Position numbers and translations under genes: made by a program. A model generated the notes under the pieces. The model was not told the DNA's origin, ran no database searches, and was given only the letters and a program-made list of their open reading frames with translations. Below, one piece after another: positions 17,901 to 25,609 of a stretch of 64,000 bases of DNA (within the stretch, counting starts at the first letter, position 1; the number at the start of each line of letters is the position of its first letter). The stretch spans positions 62,001 through 126,000 of the forward strand of contig JBDTSP010000005.1 in assembly GCA_039931065.1 (NCBI GenBank), read 5' to 3'. This stretch comes from CADEED01 sp039931065 (GTDB lineage: Bacteria; Pseudomonadota; Gammaproteobacteria; Steroidobacterales; Steroidobacteraceae).

Positions 17901-18038
17901 GTGGTCCACCTCGCGGTGACCAACGTGTTCGACGGCGCACCGCCTTTCCCGATTTCGGTCGATGCCTTCAATGGCAATTACGACTTCCTCGGGCGCCGCT
18001 ACTCGTTGTCCGTGACCTACGACTTCGGCGTTCGCTGA
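14937..18038 (+). CDS. TonB-dependent outer membrane receptor 1
   Basis: The 1033-residue protein has a signal peptide (residues 1 to about 28, VVHAQE). The TonB-box/plug start VLVTGSRIKRAGLDTLEPALIV follows, then the plug domain (LTLVNGRRIVTS, PTYGADAIAGVVNVKLKKDF) and a long 22-strand barrel ending in an alternating C-terminal strand (YSLSVTYDFGVR). This is the large receptor type often used for glycans and other bulky nutrients in Xanthomonadales and Caulobacterales. The substrate is unknown. It differs clearly from the two receptors that follow and lacks their conserved leader. It is divergent from the bufferin operon, but a link to copper is not supported by the sequence. Confidence 0.95.
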   Translation: MSARDFCSAVGALIVFCGFIVASEVVHAQEDRPDDTADDPREAEVLVTGSRIKRAGLDTLEPALIVTGEYLRNRGLTNVADALNEMPGFGVGVTPEGGQSPYAPGVNFVNLFGLGSNRTLTLVNGRRIVTSNPPALFGPAAPGNQVDLNFIPTVLLEGVETLTIGGAPTYGADAIAGVVNVKLKKDFAGIQAFGQYGQLDSGGGQSNSLGLVGGWNFAGERGNVTASVQRSTMDGVLATSSKRYADGYGYVGNPNATTISGQTTRTPTNDGRVNPDIPFNTGAADGIPNTVLIGNRRSVNHNYNGVVLPPGADKLPDGRLRCFGAGNDTCLQFATNGNLVPYDRGINFGTSDASGGDGLDLMSTVPLMTDLERTTGTLGAHFDVTDNVQLFADVYVYHNEAIELVDQPVFNTISFAGTSSGPITLPANHPMLTQQARDTLAGLGATTFRLSRASRDLAVNNSLGSGDLYQAVAGATGNFQVASRRYEWETYLNFGHNKSRYSGAQLDHQRFVNSLNVASAGGSLQCSPTPNYTGLPDAQGRILVNGEAPVADPACVPLDIFGDGRPSAAALAYVTSVQHVDAELEQQVFNANIGSVLFDIAGGPVQYNVGLEHRRESGAFQPDDYLFAGRGRSAPIARIRGDYSTNEVFGEVTMPLFSHENALPGLSRLTLVAKARRVDTSINGDFTAWTGGLEWAPVEDIELRGNVTRSLRIPAITELYLPVSSLFGQVNDPCSSAFLTAGNRKPIRRANCEKFFAEYGLPNDGSWISNATTAAVPGTSQGDPDLGNETSNAWTAGFVLRPRWVPDLTLSVDWIDVRIDNTITRLSGADLSAACFDNADYPNHYCDYFTRGARGAGQPGQITFFQSGYANGAFQSMAGVILEGHLRHDFGTVGAFDLGVSYYRLREELRSATGLFTTNSEEQIGSPTDTAQLDLGWQRGNLGARWQTHYVGAQLYDRTFNAESRDILEVNSDWVHNFSLSYQPAESTVVHLAVTNVFDGAPPFPISVDAFNGNYDFLGRRYSLSVTYDFGVR

Positions 18039-18203
18039 CGGCGACTGCCCTCAATCGGGGCCCGAAACGAACCGGCCGTGGGCGAAAAATCACCGCAAGC
18101 CGCGACAACCGCCGGAATTCTTTTGCTTTTTTGCTACATAGACCGTTTCGGGCAGCTCCGGGAAGTTTGGTCCAGCATCGGGCGGAGCGCCCTTTGTCCG
18201 TCA

Positions 18204-18217
18204 TGTTAGCGCTAACT
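18204..18217. promoter_or_regulatory. LacI-family-type operator palindrome
   Basis: TGTTAGCGCTAACT contains the perfect 12-bp palindrome GTTAGCGCTAAC, about 200 bp upstream of the receptor 2 ATG. The central CG within AGCGCT is typical of LacI/GalR-family sites, and the sequence is close to the Xanthomonas xyl-box TGGTAGCGCTAACA. This supports carbohydrate-responsive control of the receptor, but no regulator gene is present here. Confidence 0.55.
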
Positions 18218-18302
18218 AGACCTTTTCCAGCAGGTAGTTATGCGCTTGGGCCGTCACGGTGCGGTTTCTTTTTCGCCCGCGATTGATATGCTCCGGCGCA
18301 CG

Positions 18303-18412
18303 GATGCGCGCATGCAACAGCAGGTTCGCGTCAAGGGGTTAAAGCACCACAACTGCCGCAGCGATGTCGCGAACATCGCCTCCGACAGCTAACTCTCTTG
18401 CAGGAGGGATCC
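18303..18412 (+). promoter_or_regulatory. conserved 5' leader of TonB-dependent receptor 2
   Basis: The leader holds ATGCGCGCATGCAACAGC, then GGTTCGCGTCA and CCACAACTGCC, and ends in TCTTGCAGGAGGGATCC before the start codon. The same blocks, in the same order and spacing, precede receptor 3 at 21834-21938. The upstream part of the 374-bp gap (18039-18302) contains the LacI-type palindrome and a 10-base inverted repeat (18060-18069 / 18144-18153) but no gene that I can see. Confidence 0.5.
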
Positions 18413-21400
18413 ATGTCTTCTCATCGCAACCGCGGCAACGGCCGCGCAATGGCTTTGCTATGCGGATTGACCGCGGCCGCCACCAGTTCAATCGTTTCGG
18501 CTCAACAAGCGACACCCACCGAGGACAAAAATCTCGATGAAGTCGTCGTCACGGGTTCGCGCATCGCGCGTCCCAATCTCGAATCGCCGGTCCCGGTCAC
18601 CACCGTGTCGGCCGACGAGTTGTATGAGACCGGCAGCACCTCGGTGGGCGACCTGCTCAACGATCTGCCCTCATTGCGCAGTACGTTCAGCCAGTCGAAT
18701 TCGAGCCGCTTCCTTGGCACCACGGGTTTGAACCTCCTTGATCTGCGCGGCCTCGGCACGCAGCGCACGCTGGTGCTGGTCAACGGTCGACGACACGTCG
18801 GTTCGGACATTTTGAGCAACGCCGTATCGCCCGATACCAATACATTTCCGACGGACCTGGTCGAGCGCATCGACGTCGTCACGGGTGGCAACTCCTCCGT
18901 GTACGGCTCCGACGCGATCGCCGGTGTCGTCAACTTCGTCCTGAAGAAGGACTTCCAGGGTCTGCAGTTCCGCGGACAGGGTGGTCAGAGCGGCGAAGGC
19001 GATGGTGGCAACTATTACGGCAGCGTGCTCGCGGGCACCAACTTCTGGGACGACCGCGGCAACATCGCGGTCAACCTGGAGTACGCGCAGCAGAAAGCGT
19101 TCTTCGCTTCGGATCGCACGAACCTGATCCACCAGGGCAACTTCGTCGCGGTGGACACGGATCCGTCCGGCAGCGACGGCAATCCGGATCGCCTCTATTT
19201 CAGCGACATCCGTTTCGCTTCGCTGCATAACGGCGGCAACATTCTGTTCGCGCCGTCGGCGGCATCGGGTCTCGCGCCCTGCGGTCGCGATACCGTTCCC
19301 AACGCGACGTATGGCGGCCAGGGCACTCCGTTCAGCTGCTCGTACATCTTTCGTCCAGATGGGTCGTTCACCCCGCAGACCGGCACGCGTATCGGCATCG
19401 GTCCGACCGGCAGCTTCGATGGTGGCGACGGTTCGAACAACCGCGAAGGCAAGGCTCTCGCTATCTACCCGGATCTCGAGCGCATCAACTTCAACGTCTT
19501 TGGGAATCTCGAGATCACCGACTCGTTCAGGCCGTTCGTCGAGGCAAAGTACATCCGCACGAACTCGAACCGCTTTGGCGGCCCGGCATTCTTCCAGGGC
19601 AGCACGATTGGCGCGGGTATCGATCTGCGAGAGCGTCCGCGTTTCGACAATCCGTACCTGAGTGCAAGCACCCAGGCGCAGATCCAGGCGGCACGCGCCC
19701 AGGTCGGACAAGCCCCGGCGATCGCCACGACCCGTCTCACCTTGCGCCGTAACCTGCTCGATCTCGGCGGTCGCGAAGAAGACGCGACGCGTGAGACGAC
19801 CCGTGTCGTGCTCGGCGTCGGCGGCGACATTGGCAGCAACTGGGGCTACGAAGTGGCCTTGAACTATGGCCGATTCAAGGAAGACACCATCGTCAAAGGC
19901 AACCTGAACGTACAGCGTTTCCTACTGGCGATGGACAGCGAGCGTGATGGCGGTGGCGTGATCCGCTGCCGTTCGCAGATCGATCCGGCCGCGGCGGTCG
20001 GCATTCCCGACGACCTAGTCGGCGATCCGGCATTCGCGCAGTCGACACTTGCGAACGACATTGCGAGCTGCGTGCCGCTGAATCCGTTCGGCGAAGGCAA
20101 CATCACGCCGGAGATGGATGGCTATCTCACGCAGGACACGACGTCCGTCGCTTCGATCAAGGAATTCGTCGCGAGTGCGACCTTAACCGGTAGCACGGCC
20201 GGTTGGATCGACTTGCCGGCCGGACCGATTGGCATTGCGTTCGGCATCGAACATCGCACCGAGCAGAACGACTTCGAAGCGGAAGAACTCGTGTCGAGTG
20301 GCCTCACGTTCTACAACGCCTTGCCGCCGTTTCATCCGCCGAAATTCGAGGTGAATGAAGTGTTCACCGAGTTTCGTGTGCCGCTGCTCAAGGACGTCAC
20401 GGGATTCCGGGATCTCACGCTGAATGCCGCTGCCCGTTACGCCGATTACAAGGGCGCGACGGGTGGTGTATTCGCGTACAACTACGGCCTCGACTACGCG
20501 CCGATCGACGGCCTGCGCTTCCGCGCCGGCATCGCCCGCGCAGTGCGAGCGCCGAACCTGGTCGACCTGTACTCGCTGCAGAGTCAGAACTTCGCGCTGG
20601 TGAATGATCCGTGCTCGCAGAACTTCATCGGCACGGGTTCCACGACCCGCGCGGCGAACTGTGCGGCCGCGGGAATCCCGAATACGTACAACTTCCTGTA
20701 CTCCTCTTCACTATCGTTCCTGAGCGGCGGTAATCCGGATCTCAAGGAAGAGACGTCGGATTCGCTCACGGTTGGCTTTGTGTTCCAGCCGACTTTCCTC
20801 GAGGGTTTCTCGCTCTCGGCCGACTACTTCGACATCGACATCGATGGCGTGATCACCGCGCCGGGCGCTCAGGACATCCTGAACGCCTGCTACGACGCAC
20901 CGGATCTCAACAACCAGTTCTGCGGCTTGTTCCAGCGCGCGGGAGCCGGCGGTGCACCGAGCGGCGAAGTGGCGTTCCAGGTTCTCGAGGGCACGTTGCA
21001 GCAAACGGTGCTGAACTACGCGAAGTCCACGTCGCGCGGCATCGACTTCGAAATGTCGTACAACCACACGATGGGCGAATACGGCAAGTTGGGCAGCCGC
21101 CTGATCTACACGCGCACGCTGCAGCGTGACGACTTCCTTGATCCGGCGTTCCCGAATCTCAGGGACCAGGTCCTGCTCGAGTTGGGCGATCCGAAAGACG
21201 CGTTCAACCTGAACGTGGATTACGAAGTCGCGAAATTCCGCTTCGGTTACCAGATGCGTTACATCGGGCGCATGGTGGTCAACTTCGCCGAGGACTTCTA
21301 CAAGGTGAACGGCGATCCGCCGGAGAACGAAGACTGGGCCTATCGTCGTAACTTCCCGGCGGTCATGTACCACGACGTTCGCGCCGGGTATGACATCAAC

Positions 21401-21541
21401 GACGACCTCAACGCGTACGTTGGTGTCGACAACGTGAAGAACAAAGTTCCGCCGCTCGGCCTGACGGGCACCGGTGGCGGCAGCGGCATCTACGAAGCGC
21501 GGGGACGCTTCTTCTACGCGGGAGTCAAATGGAGCCTGTGA
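18413..21541 (+). CDS. TonB-dependent outer membrane receptor 2
   Basis: I chose the ATG at 18413, placed 5 bases after AGGAGGG; an in-frame ATG 15 bases upstream overlaps the ribosome binding site. The 1042-residue receptor has a signal peptide (to about residue 30, IVSAQQ), the plug start DEVVVTGSRIARPNLESPVPVTTV, the plug signature RTLVLVNGRRHV and GSDAIAGVVNFVLKKDF, and a barrel ending YAGVKWSL. It is a close paralog of receptor 3 over its full length and shares its leader. A Rho-independent terminator follows. The substrate is probably a glycan or glycan fragment, judged only by family and the nearby LacI-type site. Confidence 0.95.
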   Translation: MSSHRNRGNGRAMALLCGLTAAATSSIVSAQQATPTEDKNLDEVVVTGSRIARPNLESPVPVTTVSADELYETGSTSVGDLLNDLPSLRSTFSQSNSSRFLGTTGLNLLDLRGLGTQRTLVLVNGRRHVGSDILSNAVSPDTNTFPTDLVERIDVVTGGNSSVYGSDAIAGVVNFVLKKDFQGLQFRGQGGQSGEGDGGNYYGSVLAGTNFWDDRGNIAVNLEYAQQKAFFASDRTNLIHQGNFVAVDTDPSGSDGNPDRLYFSDIRFASLHNGGNILFAPSAASGLAPCGRDTVPNATYGGQGTPFSCSYIFRPDGSFTPQTGTRIGIGPTGSFDGGDGSNNREGKALAIYPDLERINFNVFGNLEITDSFRPFVEAKYIRTNSNRFGGPAFFQGSTIGAGIDLRERPRFDNPYLSASTQAQIQAARAQVGQAPAIATTRLTLRRNLLDLGGREEDATRETTRVVLGVGGDIGSNWGYEVALNYGRFKEDTIVKGNLNVQRFLLAMDSERDGGGVIRCRSQIDPAAAVGIPDDLVGDPAFAQSTLANDIASCVPLNPFGEGNITPEMDGYLTQDTTSVASIKEFVASATLTGSTAGWIDLPAGPIGIAFGIEHRTEQNDFEAEELVSSGLTFYNALPPFHPPKFEVNEVFTEFRVPLLKDVTGFRDLTLNAAARYADYKGATGGVFAYNYGLDYAPIDGLRFRAGIARAVRAPNLVDLYSLQSQNFALVNDPCSQNFIGTGSTTRAANCAAAGIPNTYNFLYSSSLSFLSGGNPDLKEETSDSLTVGFVFQPTFLEGFSLSADYFDIDIDGVITAPGAQDILNACYDAPDLNNQFCGLFQRAGAGGAPSGEVAFQVLEGTLQQTVLNYAKSTSRGIDFEMSYNHTMGEYGKLGSRLIYTRTLQRDDFLDPAFPNLRDQVLLELGDPKDAFNLNVDYEVAKFRFGYQMRYIGRMVVNFAEDFYKVNGDPPENEDWAYRRNFPAVMYHDVRAGYDINDDLNAYVGVDNVKNKVPPLGLTGTGGGSGIYEARGRFFYAGVKWSL

Positions 21542-21570
21542 TCCGCTGAGCTGACGATGTTGAAAATGGG

Positions 21571-21602
21571 GGCCGGCAAGCAATTGCCGGCCTCTTTTTT
21601 TT
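21571..21602 (+). terminator. Rho-independent terminator of receptor 2
   Basis: The 9-base arms GGCCGGCAA and TTGCCGGCC flank a 4-base loop and are followed by T/C-rich TCTTTTTTTT. It lies 30 bases after the stop codon of receptor 2. Confidence 0.88.
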
Positions 21603-21833
21603 CAGGTCCGGCGCCGCGCAGTTAGTGGAGACGGCGAAAGCGCGAAATGTCTGTTAGTTTTTAGCTACAAATCGCCCCTTCTTCGGTCTGACGACGAACC
21701 GAAGCATCAACGGGTAGACCGCAATTACCACTCGGTTCGTCGCAGCTAACTGTGGAACTACAGCGACTTACACTCAGGTGCCCATTCCAGCCGACCTATT
21801 TCGCAATCTTGGTTGTTATCCTCCGCGTCTATC

Positions 21834-21938
21834 GATGCGTGCATGCAACAGCGGTTTCGCATCAGGGGATTTTCACAACAACTGCCATGCACGGGGCGAG
21901 CCCGTTCTCGGCAACGAAATGTCTTGCAGGAGGCATCC
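21834..21938 (+). promoter_or_regulatory. conserved 5' leader of TonB-dependent receptor 3
   Basis: ATGCGTGCATGCAACAGC, GGTTTCGCATCA, CAACAACTGCC and TCTTGCAGGAGGCATCC parallel the leader of receptor 2. Further upstream TTTTTAGCTACA (21657-21668) matches TTTTTTGCTACA (near 18127) at about the same distance from the start codon. In the 397-bp gap only these blocks and the terminator of receptor 2 are recognisable. Confidence 0.5.
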
Positions 21939-24900
21939 ATGAACTTTTCTCACAACCGTGGCGTACGCCACGCGGTGTCCCTGGCCTTGGGGCTCACCGC
22001 GGCAACCGCTTCATCCTTCGCGTTCGCCCAGAACGCACCCGCCGACGACGCACTCGACGAAGTCGTCGTTACCGGTTCGCGCATCGCGCGGCCCGGTCTC
22101 GAATCAGCCGTCCCGGTCACCACCGTCTCGGCGTCCGAGTTATATGAAACCGGCAGCACCTCCGTCGGCGACCTGCTCAACGACCTGCCGGCACTCCGCA
22201 GCACGTTCAGCCAGTCGAACTCGAGCCGCTTCCTCGGCACCACCGGCCTCAACCTGCTCGATCTGCGCGGCCTCGGTACGCAACGCACGCTGGTGCTGGT
22301 CAACGGACGTCGCCACGTGGGTTCGGACATTCTTGGCAACGCCGTGTCACCCGACACGAACACGTTTCCGACGGACCTGATCGAACGTATCGATGTCGTC
22401 ACCGGCGGCAACTCTGCGGTGTACGGCTCCGACGCCATCGCCGGCGTCGTGAACTTCATCCTGAAGAAGGATTTCCAGGGACTGCAGTTCCGCGGCCAGG
22501 GTGGCGAGACCACCAGCGAACACGACGGGGGCAACTACTACGCCAGCGTGCTCGCCGGTACCAACTTCATGGATGACCGCGGCAACATCGCGGCCAACTT
22601 CGAATACGCCAAGCAGGATCCGTTCTTCGCATCGGATCGCGACAACCTGCGCCGGCAGAGTCTGTTCGTCCCTACCGACGCTGACGCGCCGGATGCCGTC
22701 AATGGTTCCGACGGCGTACCCGACCGTCTGTATTACCGCGACATCCGCAACATCACTTACAACGGTGGCAATCTCCTGATTGCAACCCCGATGGGCGGCA
22801 CGGCCGCCCCCTGCGGCCTCGATTCGCAGGCCAGACCCTACGCATGTTCGTTTCAATGGAACCCCGATGGCTCGCTCGTCCCCCAGACGGGTGAACGAAT
22901 CGGCCTGGCCCCGAACGGAAACTACTCGGGCGGCAACGGCAGCAACAACCGTGAGCGGAATGCGCTGGCTATCTACCCAGAGCTCGAGCGCTACAGTTTC
23001 AATGTCTTCGGAAACCTGCAGATTTCGGAGCAGTTCGCGCCGTTCATCGAGGCGAAATACATCCGCACGAATTCGGTCCGGTTCGGACAGCCGGCGTTCT
23101 TCACCGGCGGCACGATCGACGGCGATCGTGAGAGTCCGCGCTTCGACAATCCCTTCATCACTGATGCCAATCGCGACGTCATCAACGCCGCGTACGTGGC
23201 GCAAGGCCGCGCGCCCATCGCCGACGGCGCCACGCCGCTGCCGTTTCGCCGCAACCTCCTGGATCTCGGCAATCGCGAGGAAGACGCGACGCGCGAGACC
23301 ACGCGTTTCGTGGTGGGAGTCGGCGGTGAGTTCGGCGAGGGTTGGAACTACGAAGCGTCCGTGAACTGGGGCCAGTTCAAGGAAGACACCAAGGTGCGCG
23401 GCAACCTGGACGTTCAGAAGTTTGCCCTGGCGATGGATTCGGTGCGCAACGGTGCCGGGCAGATCGTCTGCCGTTCGCAGATCGATCCCGACGCGGCCTA
23501 CAGCGTCGGATTCCTGTTCGACGATCCGAATACACCCGAACTCGAACCGGCGGCGCAATTCGCCGAGGACCGGCTGGCCGGCGACATCGCGGGTTGCATA
23601 CCGTTCAATCCGTTCGGTGAAGGCAACATGACGCCGCAGATGAAGAACTACCTGCTCGCCGACACGACCTCGACGGGCAAGATCACCGAGTTCGTGGTGA
23701 ACGCCACGATCACGGGCGACTCGAGTCAGTGGTTCTCGCTGCCGGCAGGTCCGATCGGCGTGGCATTCGGCATCGAGCACCGCACCGAAGAGAACTCATT
23801 CCAGGCGGATCCGGTCGTGGCGAACGGTCTCACGTTCTACAACGCGCTCACCGCGCTGCAGGCGCCGAAGTTCAAGGTCGACGAAGTGTTCACGGAGTTC
23901 CGCGTGCCGCTGCTCAGCGACAAAACTGCAGCCAAGGAACTCACGCTGAACCTGGCCGCACGTTACGCCGATTACAACGGCTCGACCGGCGGAGTCCTGG
24001 CGTACAACGGCGGCATCGAATACGCACCGATCGAAGGCCTGCGATTCCGCGCCGGCCTCGCGCGTGCGGTGCGCGCTCCGAGCCTCGCCGACCTGTACAC
24101 GGCGCAAGGCCAGAATTTCAACGCGGCTCCATCCGATCCATGCTCGTTGGACAATCGCGGCAATGGTTCCCCGACGCGCGAGGCCAACTGCGCGGCGGAC
24201 GGTGTTCCGGTCGACTACAACTTCACCTATACCTCGTCGATCGAAATAGTCAGCGGCGGAAATCCGGACCTCAAGGAAGAAACCTCGGACTCCTTCACCG
24301 CGGGGTTCGTGTGGCAACCGGGGTTCGCACCCGGGTTCACGTTGTCGGCTGACTACTTCGACATAACGATCGACGATGTGATCACGGCGCCGAGCGCGCA
24401 GGACATCATGGACGCCTGTTACGACGCGCCGGACCTGAACAATCAGTTCTGCAATTTGTTCACGCGCAATGGTGCAGGCACTGGCCCGTTGGGTGAGGTT
24501 CCGAATCAGATCCTGCAGGGCAGCCTGCTGCAGTTGTCACTCAACTACGCGAGCTCGAAGGCGCGTGGCGTGGACATCGAAGCGGGTTACACCCATGACA
24601 TCGGTGAAGCGGGCAAGCTCAGCACGCGGCTGGTGTACACCCACATGCTGCAGCGGGACGATTTCCTGAATCCCGCCGCGCCTGGCGATGCGGATCAGAT
24701 CCTGCTGGAGCTTGGCGATCCGAAGGATGCGTTCAACCTGAACACCGACTTTGCGATGGGCAAGCTCAAGATCGGTTACCAGCTGCGGTACATCGGCAAA
24801 CAGGTCCTGAACTTCTACGAGGACACGTTCGGCCTGCAGGGAAATCCGCCGACGAACGCGGATTACGCCGAAGTGCGTTACTACGGCGAGGTGTTCTATC

Positions 24901-25070
24901 ACGACATTCGCGCCGGTTACGACATCAACGACTCGATCAACGCGTACCTCGGTATCGACAACGTGACCAACCGGATCCCGCCGTACGGACTCACTGGCAC
25001 GGGAGCGGGCAGTGGCATCTACGAAGCCAAGGGCCGGTTCGCGTATGCCGGAGTGAAGTGGCAGTTCTGA
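21939..25070 (+). CDS. TonB-dependent outer membrane receptor 3
   Basis: The ATG at 21939 follows GCAGGAGG and aligns with the start of the paralogous receptor 2; the longer open frame upstream is the leader and is not coding. The 1043-residue protein has a signal peptide (to about residue 28, FAFAQN), plug start DEVVVTGSRIARPGLESAVPV, VNGRRHV, DAIAGVVNFILKKDF, and a barrel ending YAGVKWQF with the C-terminal aromatic residue used for outer membrane insertion. Large parts are nearly identical to receptor 2 while the extracellular loops differ, which fits duplication followed by change in ligand. Confidence 0.95.
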   Translation: MNFSHNRGVRHAVSLALGLTAATASSFAFAQNAPADDALDEVVVTGSRIARPGLESAVPVTTVSASELYETGSTSVGDLLNDLPALRSTFSQSNSSRFLGTTGLNLLDLRGLGTQRTLVLVNGRRHVGSDILGNAVSPDTNTFPTDLIERIDVVTGGNSAVYGSDAIAGVVNFILKKDFQGLQFRGQGGETTSEHDGGNYYASVLAGTNFMDDRGNIAANFEYAKQDPFFASDRDNLRRQSLFVPTDADAPDAVNGSDGVPDRLYYRDIRNITYNGGNLLIATPMGGTAAPCGLDSQARPYACSFQWNPDGSLVPQTGERIGLAPNGNYSGGNGSNNRERNALAIYPELERYSFNVFGNLQISEQFAPFIEAKYIRTNSVRFGQPAFFTGGTIDGDRESPRFDNPFITDANRDVINAAYVAQGRAPIADGATPLPFRRNLLDLGNREEDATRETTRFVVGVGGEFGEGWNYEASVNWGQFKEDTKVRGNLDVQKFALAMDSVRNGAGQIVCRSQIDPDAAYSVGFLFDDPNTPELEPAAQFAEDRLAGDIAGCIPFNPFGEGNMTPQMKNYLLADTTSTGKITEFVVNATITGDSSQWFSLPAGPIGVAFGIEHRTEENSFQADPVVANGLTFYNALTALQAPKFKVDEVFTEFRVPLLSDKTAAKELTLNLAARYADYNGSTGGVLAYNGGIEYAPIEGLRFRAGLARAVRAPSLADLYTAQGQNFNAAPSDPCSLDNRGNGSPTREANCAADGVPVDYNFTYTSSIEIVSGGNPDLKEETSDSFTAGFVWQPGFAPGFTLSADYFDITIDDVITAPSAQDIMDACYDAPDLNNQFCNLFTRNGAGTGPLGEVPNQILQGSLLQLSLNYASSKARGVDIEAGYTHDIGEAGKLSTRLVYTHMLQRDDFLNPAAPGDADQILLELGDPKDAFNLNTDFAMGKLKIGYQLRYIGKQVLNFYEDTFGLQGNPPTNADYAEVRYYGEVFYHDIRAGYDINDSINAYLGIDNVTNRIPPYGLTGTGAGSGIYEAKGRFAYAGVKWQF

Positions 25071-25080
25071 TAGTCGCGAT

Positions 25081-25118
25081 AAAGAAGAAGGCCGCCCGAA
25101 AGGGCGGCCTTCTTCTTT
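25081..25118. terminator. bidirectional terminator between receptor 3 and the pigment operon
   Basis: Perfect 17-base arms (25081-25097, 25102-25118) with a GAAA loop, A-rich on one side and T-rich on the other. It ends transcription from both the receptor and the long leftward operon. Confidence 0.92.
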
Positions 25119-25131
25119 CAGGAACGTGTAT

Positions 25132-25599
25132 TTAAGGTAGTTTGACGACGTCGCCGACGAAGGCCGCGCCGCCGGTCACGTTGCCGGCGCCGCACTCGTA
25201 TTCGGTTTCGCTCGAGAACGGGTGGTTTTTGTAGTTGCTGCGGATGTTGACGATCGCGTTGCCGCCGACCCGCTGCGCGTACTGCGTCAGCTGGATCATC
25301 GCCGACTGGAACGCCCAATCGCAGGCTTCCTGATCGGTCTTGTTGAAGAAATTGGTTTTCTTGTTGGTGCGCGCCGGGCCGAGCTGCGCCGTGGGTTTGG
25401 GATGTTTTTGGGCGCCGAAGAACAGCTTGATGCCGGTGGCGAGCTGGCCTGAGGCCTGCGACTTGGCGAGCGCCGCCTCGAGCGGGAATTTCTGCAGCGT
25501 CTCGCGCGCATCGGCCACCGACGCGGTCGCCAGCAGCACCGCCACGGCGGTAGCCATGGCGCCGCCGGAAAGCCTGTCAGCCATCTTGTGAATATTCAC
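25132..25599 (-). CDS. exported protein of the family often mislabelled excinuclease subunit
   Basis: The 155-residue protein has an N-terminal signal sequence (about residues 1-31, ATASVADAR). Its C-terminal half, with CDWAFQSAMIQLTQYAQRVGGNAIVNIRSNYK and ETEYECGAGNVTGGAAFVGDVVKL, resembles YbjQ/heavy-metal-binding-like small domains. Similar proteins are annotated as excinuclease ATPase subunits in databases, which is clearly not their role because no ATPase motif is present. It lies 10 bases after the ketosynthase gene at the end of the leftward pigment operon. Whether it serves pigment deposition is unknown. Confidence 0.7.
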   Translation of the reverse strand: MNIHKMADRLSGGAMATAVAVLLATASVADARETLQKFPLEAALAKSQASGQLATGIKLFFGAQKHPKPTAQLGPARTNKKTNFFNKTDQEACDWAFQSAMIQLTQYAQRVGGNAIVNIRSNYKNHPFSSETEYECGAGNVTGGAAFVGDVVKLP

Positions 25600-25609
25600 G
25601 CAGGTCTCC

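Noticed and set aside
18060..18153. 10-base inverted repeat GCCCGAAACG / CGTTTCGGGC spaced by 74 bases after receptor 1
   Set aside because: Perfect arms but a very long spacer and no T-run; too weak to call a terminator or operator.
21813..21938. Longer start for receptor 3 giving 1085 residues
   Set aside because: The extra part matches the non-coding leader of receptor 2, and the ATG at 21939 has an ideal Shine-Dalgarno.
25132..25599. Excinuclease subunit annotation
   Set aside because: No Walker motifs, no zinc fingers, and a signal peptide; the name would be wrong.
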